This document shows positions 1-6,267 of a stretch of DNA of 9,359 nucleotides, piece after piece. Positions within the stretch are counted from its first letter, which is position 1. The number at the start of each line of letters is the position of its first letter. The DNA comes from Cytophagales bacterium (GTDB taxonomy: Bacteria; Bacteroidota; Bacteroidia; Cytophagales; ES-bin-26). The position numbers and the translations under genes were made by a program. Under the pieces are notes generated by a model. That model was not told where the DNA came from and ran no database searches. It worked only from the letters and a program-made list of their open reading frames with translations. The stretch is taken from positions 1 to 9,359 of the forward strand of contig JACMKY010000472.1 in NCBI GenBank assembly GCA_014379925.1. The letters run 5' to 3'.

Positions 1-766
1 CGGGTACTTGCTGCAAACCTACGAAGGTGTTGAAGCTGACGTTGGTTTGGCCGGGTTTTCCTTTTTTGGTATTGATCAGCACCACTCCGTTGGCGGCCCG
101 CGACCCGTACAGAGAGGTGGAAGCAGCATCTTTGAGGATCGTAATGTCCTCTATTTCATCCGGGTTGAGCGCCCCGATGCTGCCGGTAATGGGGAAGCCG
201 TCGACCACGTACAACGGATCGCTGCCCGCCGAAACCGACAATTGCCCGCGGATCCGGACCGACATCCCCTGCCCGGGCTTGCCGGTGGTTTGGTTGATCT
301 GCACCCCGGCCAAACGCCCCTGCAGCTTTTGGGTTACCTGCGAAACCGGGATGTCTTTCAGCTCCCGGCTGCTGATGGTCTGAACCGCGCCGGTTATTTC
401 CTTCTTCAACTGACTGCCGTACCCCACCACCACCACTTCGTTGAGGGCTTGAACGTCGGGTGCCATCGATACGTCCACCGTGGCGCGGCCCCCCAGGGAA
501 ACCTCCTGAGAAAGGTAGCCAATGAAGGAGAAAACCAGGCTTCCGTTCCGGTCCGGTACGGTCAGGGAATAGGTGCCATCGGCGCCGGTGGAGGTGCCGG
601 TGGTGGTGCCTTTCAGGATCACGCTCACGCCGGGCAGGGTGCTCCCGTCTTCCGAAAAGGTCACTTTGCCCGTGACGGTCGTTTGGGCCGCAACCTGCTG
701 CGCCAAACCGAGCATGGCCAAAAGCAGCCCCCGGCGAAAGAGAGGTCGGAGTAAATTTTTCATCAT
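1..766 (-). CDS. SusC/RagA-family TonB-linked outer-membrane receptor, N-terminal part (partial)
   Basis: The gene starts at the ATG at 764-766 (a second in-frame ATG follows at once) and stays open to base 1, so about 255 residues are visible of a family that usually has around 1000. Visible in order: a signal peptide (residues 1-28, basic MMKNLLRPLFRR, then a hydrophobic stretch ending VAAQ); a carboxypeptidase-regulatory-like beta-sandwich (about 30-102, with GKV...LPGVSVILKGT...TDG-like and FIGY elements); a TonB-box-like segment (NEVVVVGYG, 109-117); then a plug domain with the family hallmarks LQGRLAGVQI, VRIRG, PLYVVDG, LKDAAS and YGSRAANGVVLI. Such proteins form the outer-membrane pore of SusCD nutrient importers, usually with a SusD lipoprotein encoded downstream, which here would lie left of the window. 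The substrate cannot be told from this part. The gene is divergent from the amidohydrolase gene. The family call is secure; the link to glycans, peptides or other substrates is open. Confidence 0.96.
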   Translation of the reverse strand, partial: MMKNLLRPLFRRGLLLAMLGLAQQVAAQTTVTGKVTFSEDGSTLPGVSVILKGTTTGTSTGADGTYSLTVPDRNGSLVFSFIGYLSQEVSLGGRATVDVSMAPDVQALNEVVVVGYGSQLKKEITGAVQTISSRELKDIPVSQVTQKLQGRLAGVQINQTTGKPGQGMSVRIRGQLSVSAGSDPLYVVDGFPITGSIGALNPDEIEDITILKDAASTSLYGSRAANGVVLINTKKGKPGQTNVSFNTFVGLQQVP

Positions 767-812
767 GGATTTGGTTTAGTAGCCGTTGATTGAAAATCAT
801 TTGATGCGGATG

Positions 813-820
813 GAAATGTA
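813..820 (-). promoter_or_regulatory. Weak candidate -7 box for the SusC-like gene
   Basis: Read on the minus strand the octamer is TACATTTC, which matches seven of eight positions of the Bacteroidota -7 consensus TAnnTTTG. It lies 46 bp before the start codon. No TTTG box is seen at the usual spacing upstream. The tandem decamers occupy that area instead, which could mean an activator-dependent promoter, or that this match is chance. Confidence 0.25.
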
Positions 821-841
821 TGTTCAGAATGGCCCGGACGC

Positions 842-861
842 GTCCTGTACTGTCCTGTACT
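842..861. repeat. Perfect tandem repeat, 2 x 10 bp, possible operator
   Basis: The decamer GTCCTGTACT occurs twice in direct succession (842-851 and 852-861). Ten bases is about one helical turn, so two copies would present the same face to a bound protein. It lies 76 bp upstream of the SusC-like start codon, where an activator or repressor for that gene could bind. A regulatory role is inference; a chance or slippage duplication is the alternative. Confidence 0.5.
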
Positions 862-863
862 TG

Positions 864-890
864 CCCACCCCCCATTTTTTACCGGGTGGG
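864..890. other. Inverted repeat (7-bp arms) in the divergent intergenic region
   Basis: CCCACCC (864-870) and GGGTGGG (884-890) are perfect complements around a 13-nt interval that contains a T6 run. It could be a hairpin in a leader RNA or a protein-binding dyad. It sits between two divergent genes, so a terminator role for either gene is unlikely. Confidence 0.4.
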
Positions 891-902
891 ACGTTGAAGT
901 GA

Positions 903-920
903 GTAAATTTCTATATTTAC
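903..920. promoter_or_regulatory. Dyad GTAAAT-N6-ATTTAC, possible operator overlapping a weak promoter box
   Basis: The arms GTAAAT (903-908) and ATTTAC (915-920) are perfect inverted copies with a 6-bp spacer, giving the geometry expected for a dimeric helix-turn-helix regulator. The right arm overlaps TATATTTA (912-919), a seven-of-eight match to the Bacteroidota -7 consensus TAnnTTTG, about 85 bp before the amidohydrolase start. This A+T-rich patch stands out in G+C-rich surroundings. Function is inferred only. Confidence 0.35.
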
Positions 921-932
921 CGCCGAGCCTTC

Positions 933-955
933 CCGCCGGGAAAACGTCCCGGCGG
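933..955. other. Strong G+C-rich hairpin in the amidohydrolase leader
   Basis: CCGCCGGGA (933-941) pairs perfectly with TCCCGGCGG (947-955) across a 5-nt loop (AAACG). There is no following T-run on either strand, so it is not a standard intrinsic terminator. If transcription starts near the dyad at 903-920, this hairpin lies in the 5' untranslated region of the amidohydrolase mRNA. A structural or attenuation role is possible but unproven. Confidence 0.5.
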
Positions 956-966
956 AGTCACACCAA

Positions 967-994
967 GTTCTTGCAACCGCGTTCTTGCAACCGC
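967..994. repeat. Perfect tandem duplication, 2 x 14 bp, just before the amidohydrolase start
   Basis: GTTCTTGCAACCGC occurs at 967-980 and again at 981-994, with no spacer and no mismatch. The second copy ends 10 bp before the ATG at 1005. An exact duplication in a leader suggests recent replication slippage or a doubled regulatory site. No Shine-Dalgarno-like sequence is evident here, as is usual in Bacteroidota. Confidence 0.6.
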
Positions 995-1004
995 CACCAA
1001 TCCC

Positions 1005-2366
1005 ATGAAACATTTACTAACCTTCGCCTTGCTGGGGAGCCTTGGATTTTCGTACGCGCAGGAACTGCCGGACGCCCGGGGGCGGGAGATCGTCTTCCGC
1101 GACGTCCACGTGATTCCCATGGACCGGGAGCGCGTGCTGAAAAACCAGACCGTGCCCGTCCGGGACGGACGGATCACGGCGATGGAAGATGCAAAGCGGG
1201 CCAAGTACGGCGCCGGGGCCCTCGTGATCGACGCCCGGGGCCAGTACCTGATGCCCGGACTGGCCGAAATGCACGCCCACGTGCCACCCGTCGACGACCT
1301 GGAACCCATGAAAGAAGTGCTGCTGCTGTTTGCTTCCCAGGGCATCACCACCATCCGGGGCATGCTGGGTCACCCGCGTCACCTGGAACTGCGGAGCAAA
1401 ATCCGGTCGGGAGAAATTCTCGGGCCGCGCTTTTACACCACCGGGCCTTCCTTCAACGGCCAAAGCGTTAAAACCGCCGCGCAAGGGGCCGAGATGGTGC
1501 GGCAGCAAAAAGAGGCGGGCTACGATTACCTCAAGCTCCACCCCGGTTTGACGAAGGAAACCTTCGCCGCCATCGCCCAAACGGCCAAGGAAGTGGGCAT
1601 TCCCTTCGTCGGGCACGTCTCGTTCGAGGTGGGGGTTTGGCGGGCCATCGACGCCGGCTACTCGTCCATCGACCACCTGGACGGCTTCGTGGAAGGCACG
1701 GTGCCGGGCATCGAAGCGATGACCGAAAAGCAAACGGGGTTGTTCGGCATGTTCATCGCCGACCGGGCCGATACCACCCAGATACCCAGACTCACGCGGG
1801 CGCTCAAGGACCGCAACGTCTGGGTGGTGCCCACGCAAGCCCTGGCCGAGCGGTGGTTTTCACCCCTCGATCCGGAAGCGTTGCGGAAAGCGCCGGAGAT
1901 GAAGTACATGTCGCCGGAAGTGAGGAACACCTGGGCCACCAGCAAGCAGAACCTGCAGGCTAATCCGCAGTACGACCGGGAAAAGATCGGGGATTTCATC
2001 CGGCTGCGGCGGCGGCTGATTGCCGCCTGCCAGAAAAACGGCGTCGGGCTGTTGCTGGGCTCCGACGCCCCCCAGGTGTTCAACGTGCCGGGTTTCTCCA
2101 CCCACCAGGAGTTGCAGTACCTGGTCGACGCCGGGCTTTCGCCCTACCAGGCGCTGCGCACCGGCACGGTCAACGTGGCCGCCTACCTCCAACAAGCCGA
2201 CTCGGGCGTCCTCCGGGTGGGGGCGGTTTCGGACCTGGTTTTGCTGGCGGGCAATCCGCTGGACGACATCCGGCAGAGTACCCGCGTGGAAGGCGTGATG
2301 CTGGGCCACCGCTGGTTGTCGAAGGCCTACCTGGAAAAAGAACTCCAAAAGCTGGTCAAGCCGTGA
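1005..2366 (+). CDS. Secreted metal-dependent amidohydrolase (imidazolonepropionase-like subgroup)
   Basis: A 453-residue protein with a signal peptide (about 1-19, ending FSYAQ), so it probably acts in the periplasm. It carries the amidohydrolase-superfamily metal-site pattern. H90 and H92 are in MPGLAEMHAH. K177 in YLKLHPG is the likely bridging, possibly carboxylated lysine. H204 is in VGHVSF, H224 in IDHLDG, and D354 in LLGSDAP is the catalytic aspartate. A small beta-sandwich is formed by the N-terminal stretch (about 25-85) and the C-terminal stretch (about 395-445, with GAVSDLVLLAGNPL and VMLGH). Members of this subgroup hydrolyse imidazolonepropionate-like rings, dipeptides such as Xaa-Pro, or other amides. 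The substrate cannot be fixed here, but a signal peptide argues against the cytosolic histidine-degradation enzyme. The ATG at 1005 is chosen because it gives the signal peptide at once. The gene is divergent from the SusC-like gene and is G+C-rich (44 of 60 bases at 1201-1260). Confidence 0.93.
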   Translation: MKHLLTFALLGSLGFSYAQELPDARGREIVFRDVHVIPMDRERVLKNQTVPVRDGRITAMEDAKRAKYGAGALVIDARGQYLMPGLAEMHAHVPPVDDLEPMKEVLLLFASQGITTIRGMLGHPRHLELRSKIRSGEILGPRFYTTGPSFNGQSVKTAAQGAEMVRQQKEAGYDYLKLHPGLTKETFAAIAQTAKEVGIPFVGHVSFEVGVWRAIDAGYSSIDHLDGFVEGTVPGIEAMTEKQTGLFGMFIADRADTTQIPRLTRALKDRNVWVVPTQALAERWFSPLDPEALRKAPEMKYMSPEVRNTWATSKQNLQANPQYDREKIGDFIRLRRRLIAACQKNGVGLLLGSDAPQVFNVPGFSTHQELQYLVDAGLSPYQALRTGTVNVAAYLQQADSGVLRVGAVSDLVLLAGNPLDDIRQSTRVEGVMLGHRWLSKAYLEKELQKLVKP

Positions 2367-2449
2367 GCCGAATGGGATTGTTCACAACCGCCTTCAAATT
2401 GATTGCGTTCAACACAAGGTGATTGTATAACCACCAAACCTGACTCATT

Positions 2450-2842
2450 ATGGCAACACAAAAGAATCCATTCAGCCACATTGACCTATGCGTTAATAGC
2501 TTTGAGAAGGCGATGCCATTTTACGAGAAACTGTTACCCGAATTGGGCTTCACAAATCGTTATGATAGTCCAAAGTGGAAAGTTTTTGCCGCCGAAGGTG
2601 ATTTCCCGGGTGTAGCTTACTTTGCCATTACCGAAGATGACAGACATCGGCCTAACAAAAACTTAGTCGGTTTTTGGGCCGCTGATCGACGAGAAGTTGA
2701 TCGGATGGCTGACCTAGTTAAAGAGGCAGGTGGTAAAATCAACGCAGGTCCAAAACTGTTTCCAATTAGCCCAACTTATTATTCAGTTTACTTTGAAGAT
2801 CCTTGTGGCAATGCTTACGAGTTTCTCCATCGAATGAGCTAA
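2450..2842 (+). CDS. VOC-family (glyoxalase/bleomycin-resistance fold) protein
   Basis: A 130-residue single-domain protein with the beta-alpha-beta-beta-beta modules of the vicinal oxygen chelate fold. The first module begins FSHIDLCVNSFEKAMPFYEKLLPELGF (H10 at the usual metal-ligand position). The second ends in YYSVYFEDPCGNAYEFLHR, with E124 at the usual glutamate-ligand position. No signal peptide is seen, so it is probably cytosolic. Members include glyoxalase I-like lyases, dioxygenases and antibiotic-binding proteins. The specific reaction cannot be inferred, and some members have no enzyme activity. It looks like a single-gene unit: 83 bp after the amidohydrolase and followed by its own terminator. 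Base composition is strikingly lower than its left neighbour (24 of 60 G+C at 2521-2580), which suggests acquisition from another source. Confidence 0.9.
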   Translation: MATQKNPFSHIDLCVNSFEKAMPFYEKLLPELGFTNRYDSPKWKVFAAEGDFPGVAYFAITEDDRHRPNKNLVGFWAADRREVDRMADLVKEAGGKINAGPKLFPISPTYYSVYFEDPCGNAYEFLHRMS

Positions 2843-2868
2843 GCCCGTACGATCAGTACCGTTATTTC

Positions 2869-2900
2869 AATGCTGCGCCCATCCGGCGTAGCATTGTTTT
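2869..2900 (+). terminator. Rho-independent terminator of the VOC gene
   Basis: AATGCTGCGCC (2869-2879) and GGCGTAGCATT (2885-2895) form an 11-bp stem with one G-T wobble and a 5-nt loop, followed by GTTTT. It lies 27 bp after the VOC stop codon, in the right position and orientation to end that transcript. The T-run is short, so efficiency may be moderate. Confidence 0.75.
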
Positions 2901-3135
2901 GTCTGAAAGAAGTTTTTGTAACGTAACCTTGAGGTAGACAATGTTTAGCCGGAGCGTACCAACGTTTCTCCGCTGTGTCTGACGAAGAAAAGTTTATCCG
3001 GCGTGGAGCGTTTTTCTTTCATGGTACTCAATTGAAAAAATGACTAGGTTTCCCTTTCGTTCGGCTAGTGCTTGGTCTTGGGTGGCCGGGCGTTCGGGTT
3101 GTTGCGCGTACGGCAGGTATGCGTACCAACCCCGC

Positions 3136-3894
3136 TCAGCCGACAAAAGGGCAAATGGTCTCCACGGGTCCCTCGGCGCACAGGACAATTTTATAATTTT
3201 CCAATAAATTAACCTCGTACATAAAGTAGCGGGCTGGATCCTCCCCGTTTGGAAGCGCCAGCAACTCGGGTGGCTCACCGGGCAGCAGGGAAACCGTAAA
3301 TGATTTTAAAGGGATGGCCAAGCCTTGGCCCTTCAGTTTTACAAAAGCTTCTTTACGGGTCCAGCAAGCGTAAAAAGCCCCGAGCTGTTCGGGGAGGGGC
3401 AATAATTCAAAAACCCGGTTTTCGTACCCGGAAAAAAAATGCCGGGCCACGTGGTTCAAACCGGCGATGGGACGCATGTATTCCACGTCGATGCCAATTT
3501 CGCCTTTTTTGGTGATGGCACAGACCAGTACCCGGTGGGAATGGGACAGGTTGAAATGGATTCCGTTCGCATTCAGGGGTTTCGCCAGAAACGGTTTTCC
3601 GAAAGGATTGTAGTTGAATTGCAACCGCTGGGGTGGAATGCCCGCGTAGTGGCCCAGTAGTTTTCTCAGCAAGCCCCGCCCAATAATAAACTGGTTGTGG
3701 TCGCTCACCCGGTGAAAACGCGCGGCTTTTTCCTTTTCATCCCCGGATAGCCATTGGTAATATTCCGGTAAGCAAGGAATAAGATCATTCCAAAATGCCA
3801 GGTGTACATCAACTGCGTTGTCCGACAGCAGCGGGGCGTCGCCGCATTGGCCAGTGGTCATACCGTTACCCCCTTGCGTGGTTGATGACTGCAT
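3136..3894 (-). CDS. 4'-phosphopantetheinyl transferase, Sfp type
   Basis: A 252-residue cytosolic enzyme predicted to move the phosphopantetheine arm of coenzyme A onto the conserved serine of acyl- or peptidyl-carrier proteins. Visible family features are NPFGKPFL (96-103); FNLSHSHRVLVCAI (114-127); the Mg-binding GIDVE motif (D136 and E138); and the WTRKEAFVKLKGQGL motif (W178, K181, E182 and K186). The length fits Sfp-type rather than the short AcpS-type enzymes. The ATG at 3894 gives a slightly long N-terminus; M12 is an alternative start. It is the last gene of the minus-strand run, 13 bp after the START-domain gene and so probably co-transcribed. Sfp-type enzymes usually serve polyketide, nonribosomal peptide or special fatty-acid synthases. 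No such synthase or carrier protein is in the window, so its partner must lie elsewhere. It could also be the cell's general transferase. Confidence 0.95.
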   Translation of the reverse strand: MQSSTTQGGNGMTTGQCGDAPLLSDNAVDVHLAFWNDLIPCLPEYYQWLSGDEKEKAARFHRVSDHNQFIIGRGLLRKLLGHYAGIPPQRLQFNYNPFGKPFLAKPLNANGIHFNLSHSHRVLVCAITKKGEIGIDVEYMRPIAGLNHVARHFFSGYENRVFELLPLPEQLGAFYACWTRKEAFVKLKGQGLAIPLKSFTVSLLPGEPPELLALPNGEDPARYFMYEVNLLENYKIVLCAEGPVETICPFVG

Positions 3895-3907
3895 TTTAGC
3901 GGTGGGA

Positions 3908-4558
3908 TTATTTACCTTGGTAAGCGGGCCTGGTCACCACGTTCCGCATGTTGGATAGGGTACGGTAGGGGCCGTCCGTCATAACCGAATTGGCTAACCA
4001 CGCGGGAATACTGCCACCCGATTCAGCGTGTACCCGGTGAAGTACTTCCACCGTTCCGTCTTGCTGAGGGGTCAATTGCCACGTGCCCTTCAGCTTGGGT
4101 ATTCGCACATTACCCGGTTGGGGAGGAAGGTAATCCGGTTCGGCTGCCATGGTGCAGGTTACCGCTTTGGTGGCGGAGTCTTGCTGAACCTGAAAATGAA
4201 CGACCATATCGCGGTTCTCGACCGGCCAAGGCGCGTTTAGTTCGGCGTAGTAGTAATAACTGGTCGGACTAACCAGTTTCAGTTGCCGGGCTGCTTTGCA
4301 ATCCGTAACCCACGCGGGATACGATTCGAAATCCTTGAGCAACGCCACCAGGCTGTTTAAGGGAGCGGCCACCGTAGTGACGGCCTTGAACTCTTTCAAA
4401 GCAGACCCTTCTACTTTGCGGGTGTACACTTTCACCCCGTTTTTATCCTTCACCAGTTTCCACGAACCGGTCGGTACCTGGAACGAGGAGAACAGAAGCA
4501 GCCAACTGCTGACCATCAAGAAGGGCAAGGTTTTTCTAGTCTCCCGTATCGATCGCAT
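3908..4558 (-). CDS. START-domain (SRPBCC superfamily) lipid-binding protein with N-terminal export/anchor segment
   Basis: A 216-residue protein. Residues 1-28 are basic (MRSIRETRKT) and then hydrophobic (LPFLMVSSWLLLFSSF), a signal peptide or membrane anchor. No lipobox cysteine follows. The rest resembles bacterial START domains: WKLVKDKNGVKVYTRKVEGS (33-52), EFKAVTTVAAP, LLKDFESYPAWVTDC, the characteristic PWPVENRDMVV segment (110-120), a GTWQLTP strand, and a C-terminal helix with PAWLANS and GPYRTLSNMR. START domains hold a hydrophobic ligand such as a sterol or lipid in an internal pocket. An exported version beside RND, LolA-like and outer-membrane barrel genes suggests a periplasmic lipid carrier. 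It lies 85 bp after the barrel gene and 13 bp before the transferase gene. The ligand is unknown. Confidence 0.88.
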   Translation of the reverse strand: MRSIRETRKTLPFLMVSSWLLLFSSFQVPTGSWKLVKDKNGVKVYTRKVEGSALKEFKAVTTVAAPLNSLVALLKDFESYPAWVTDCKAARQLKLVSPTSYYYYAELNAPWPVENRDMVVHFQVQQDSATKAVTCTMAAEPDYLPPQPGNVRIPKLKGTWQLTPQQDGTVEVLHRVHAESGGSIPAWLANSVMTDGPYRTLSNMRNVVTRPAYQGK

Positions 4559-4643
4559 AAAACCAACTTTTAGGGATGGAGTGGTGAGTGAGTTGCCCGG
4601 AACGATTCATTTTCCGGCCGGCGGAGTTGCTACCAGCGCGGGT

Positions 4644-6071
4644 TCAAAAATTATACTTCAGTCTGGCCTGTATCCGGTTGTTGTTGCCGTAGCTTCCGAA
4701 GAACCCCTCCGGCCGGCCCCCGAGGATATCGGCCATCACGGTTGCGTTCAAGCCATCGCTGATCTGATAAGTGAATACGGGACGAAGGTAGTAATCTTTC
4801 GGTTTCAGGTTATAGATTCCCTGGACGGAAAGTTTGCCGTAGTTGCCCAGCCCGCATTCGATTCGGGCCGCAACGGATCGCTGGAAAAGGTGGTTTAGAT
4901 CCTGGCTGGAATACGTCACATCGGTGGTATTCACTTCCTGGATCCACTGGAGCAGTACAAACACCGCATTCGAACCGATGGCATCGCTAAAAGTCCGGTC
5001 AATACCGACCACGTATTGAAAGTAAGGTTTATCAATTACCAGCTCGTTGGTTGCCCCGGCTTTGGGAATAAAGTAGGCTCCCTCCCCCCGAAGCTCAAAT
5101 TTACCCAGGGAAGCGGCCAGGTCGGCGCCCCATATTTGCCAACGGTTGAATTCCGCTTGGATGACGACGCGCACGGAGTCGGGAGAAAAGCGCGGGGGAA
5201 GTTGGCGGAAACGGGGCAGGTCATTGAATCCCCGGTAGTAGCTTACCGAAAAATCCAAACCGGCGATGGTCTTGGCAATCCGCCCGGCCCACTGCGCGCT
5301 TCGCCAGTCCCGGCGGGGCAACAAGGTAAGGAGCGGATCGTAGGAGACCGGGATGGTTTTTGAGGAATCGTACGGATGAGGGACTGCCGCGGGCAAATCG
5401 CGGAACCAGGGAGAATTGGACTGGGGCAAAATACTGGGGGTAAAAACGGGAACGACAATGCCTTCCAGGGTCCAGGCCTTCAGGTAATACTTGCTCCGAA
5501 GGGCAAATACGCCCATGGTTTCGTCTTCCGTATCCAGCAGATCGCTGTAGTCAACCGGATTGAGGTTGTTCGTGTAGTTGATTCCGTCGGCTCTTCCCCA
5601 GGTAATAATTTGTTTGCCCAGCCGGAGGTCCAGGTTCTTGAGGAAGAAATTCACGTAGGACTCATCCAGAAAGACCCGGTTGCGCGAACGGTCCGCCACG
5701 TCTTCACGGAGCTCAACCCCGCCGAAAAAAGTAATCTTTTTTGATAAAGCGGAGTTGATTTCCAGCTGCAGAATGCCTTGGTTGCGGCCGTAGACCTTCT
5801 GGTCGTCCCGGGTCTTCCAGTAGGAGATCTGATCAAATTCGGCAAATCCCTTTATCTGCGTGCGGGCTTTGGGGCCGTCTTCGGCCGGGGTCAGCTCCGT
5901 GGTATCGCCGTCTTCCCCCGGCGAATCGGCCGGTGCGGTCTGCGCCCGGAGCGGTTGGTTGAACAACCCGCCAACCACGACCGCCAGGCCGAACCGGATG
6001 CAGCCCAAGCGCAGGGAGGCTCTTCCCGGACGATTGGCGTTGCCGGACTTTGAATGTTGCATCTGATTCAT
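4644..6071 (-). CDS. Outer-membrane beta-barrel protein, DUF1302-like
   Basis: A 475-residue protein with a long basic N-terminus and a hydrophobic signal segment ending LRAQ (cleavage near 44). An acidic, low-complexity linker follows (about 45-66). The rest is alternating strands typical of a barrel, closing with a terminal phenylalanine (RLKYNF), the usual outer-membrane assembly signal. The segment LRLGKQIITWGRADGIN...LNPVDYSD (149-177) matches the RxGxQxxxWG...LNPxD pattern I associate with DUF1302 proteins. In Proteobacteria those are encoded beside RND exporters and DUF1329/LolA-like proteins, the same partners as here. It is probably the outer-membrane exit or recipient for the cargo. 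The ATG at 6069-6071 is used; M4 is an alternative. A MITE ends only 7 bp upstream of this start, so the natural leader has been replaced. An alginate-export-like or other porin family is a possible alternative assignment. Confidence 0.82.
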   Translation of the reverse strand: MNQMQHSKSGNANRPGRASLRLGCIRFGLAVVVGGLFNQPLRAQTAPADSPGEDGDTTELTPAEDGPKARTQIKGFAEFDQISYWKTRDDQKVYGRNQGILQLEINSALSKKITFFGGVELREDVADRSRNRVFLDESYVNFFLKNLDLRLGKQIITWGRADGINYTNNLNPVDYSDLLDTEDETMGVFALRSKYYLKAWTLEGIVVPVFTPSILPQSNSPWFRDLPAAVPHPYDSSKTIPVSYDPLLTLLPRRDWRSAQWAGRIAKTIAGLDFSVSYYRGFNDLPRFRQLPPRFSPDSVRVVIQAEFNRWQIWGADLAASLGKFELRGEGAYFIPKAGATNELVIDKPYFQYVVGIDRTFSDAIGSNAVFVLLQWIQEVNTTDVTYSSQDLNHLFQRSVAARIECGLGNYGKLSVQGIYNLKPKDYYLRPVFTYQISDGLNATVMADILGGRPEGFFGSYGNNNRIQARLKYNF

Positions 6072-6078
6072 TTTTTAA

Positions 6079-6096
6079 GAAGCTGTTTGAGTTAAT
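6079..6096 (+). repeat. Left terminal inverted repeat of the MITE
   Basis: GAAGCTGTTTGAGTTAAT, perfectly complementary to 6250-6267. On the minus strand this end forms the last part of the leader of the barrel gene, followed by TTA and TTTT-complement (AAAA) bases before the ATG. Confidence 0.88.
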
Positions 6097-6131
6097 AATT
6101 TGAGGGTGAAAACAACGGATTTTTGAGCGAG

Positions 6132-6245
6132 GCAAGGCACTTTTGAGGGGCGTATGCCTTGCAAAGCAACGACGCGAACAGCGTCTCGCGGCTACGGGCC
6201 GAAAAAGTAACGCCGCCGTAGCCAAAAAGACGGGTTTGCAACCCG
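6132..6245. other. Chain of four hairpins inside the MITE
   Basis: Four perfect inverted repeats follow one another: GCAAGGCA 6132-6139 with 6155-6162; GACGC 6171-6175 with GCGTC 6181-6185; GGCTACGG 6190-6197 with CCGTAGCC 6216-6223; and CGGGTT 6231-6236 with AACCCG 6240-6245. The operon transcript must run through them, so they would form structured RNA between two genes. Whether they terminate, protect or simply ride along cannot be told from sequence. Confidence 0.6.
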
Positions 6246-6249
6246 AAGA

Positions 6250-6267
6250 ATTAACTCAAACAGCTTC
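6250..6267 (-). repeat. Right terminal inverted repeat of the MITE
   Basis: ATTAACTCAAACAGCTTC, the exact inverse of the left end, bordered by TAA at 6268-6270. It lies 83 bp beyond the stop codon of the LolA-like gene in the direction of transcription. Confidence 0.88.

Noticed and set aside
156..875. Minus-strand open frame of 239 codons over the SusC-like N-terminus
   Set aside because: It is a different frame from the SusC-like gene, and its product is dominated by R, G, H and P with no domain. The SusC frame has a signal peptide, TonB box and plug domain.
864..890. CCCACCC/GGGTGGG hairpin as a transcription terminator
   Set aside because: It lies between the 5' ends of two divergent genes and the T-run is in the loop rather than after the stem, so it does not fit an intrinsic terminator.
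1017..1838. Open frame of 273 codons antisense to the amidohydrolase gene
   Set aside because: It lies wholly inside a well-supported gene with an intact metal site. The product has biased composition typical of antisense frames in G+C-rich DNA.
2896..3135. Possible small gene or RNA between the VOC terminator and the transferase stop codon
   Set aside because: I found no frame with convincing protein features and no strong hairpin followed by T-run for the transferase operon. The direct 10-mer GCGTACCAAC at 2954-2963 and 3121-3130 is probably chance.
2994..3278. Minus-strand open frame of 94 codons at the end of the transferase gene
   Set aside because: It overlaps the transferase C-terminus in another frame and has no recognisable features or separate start context.
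6079..6267. Riboswitch or non-coding RNA gene instead of a mobile element
   Set aside because: The perfect 18-bp inverted ends flanked by matching TAA repeats are best explained by transposition. No known riboswitch core is recognisable in the interior.
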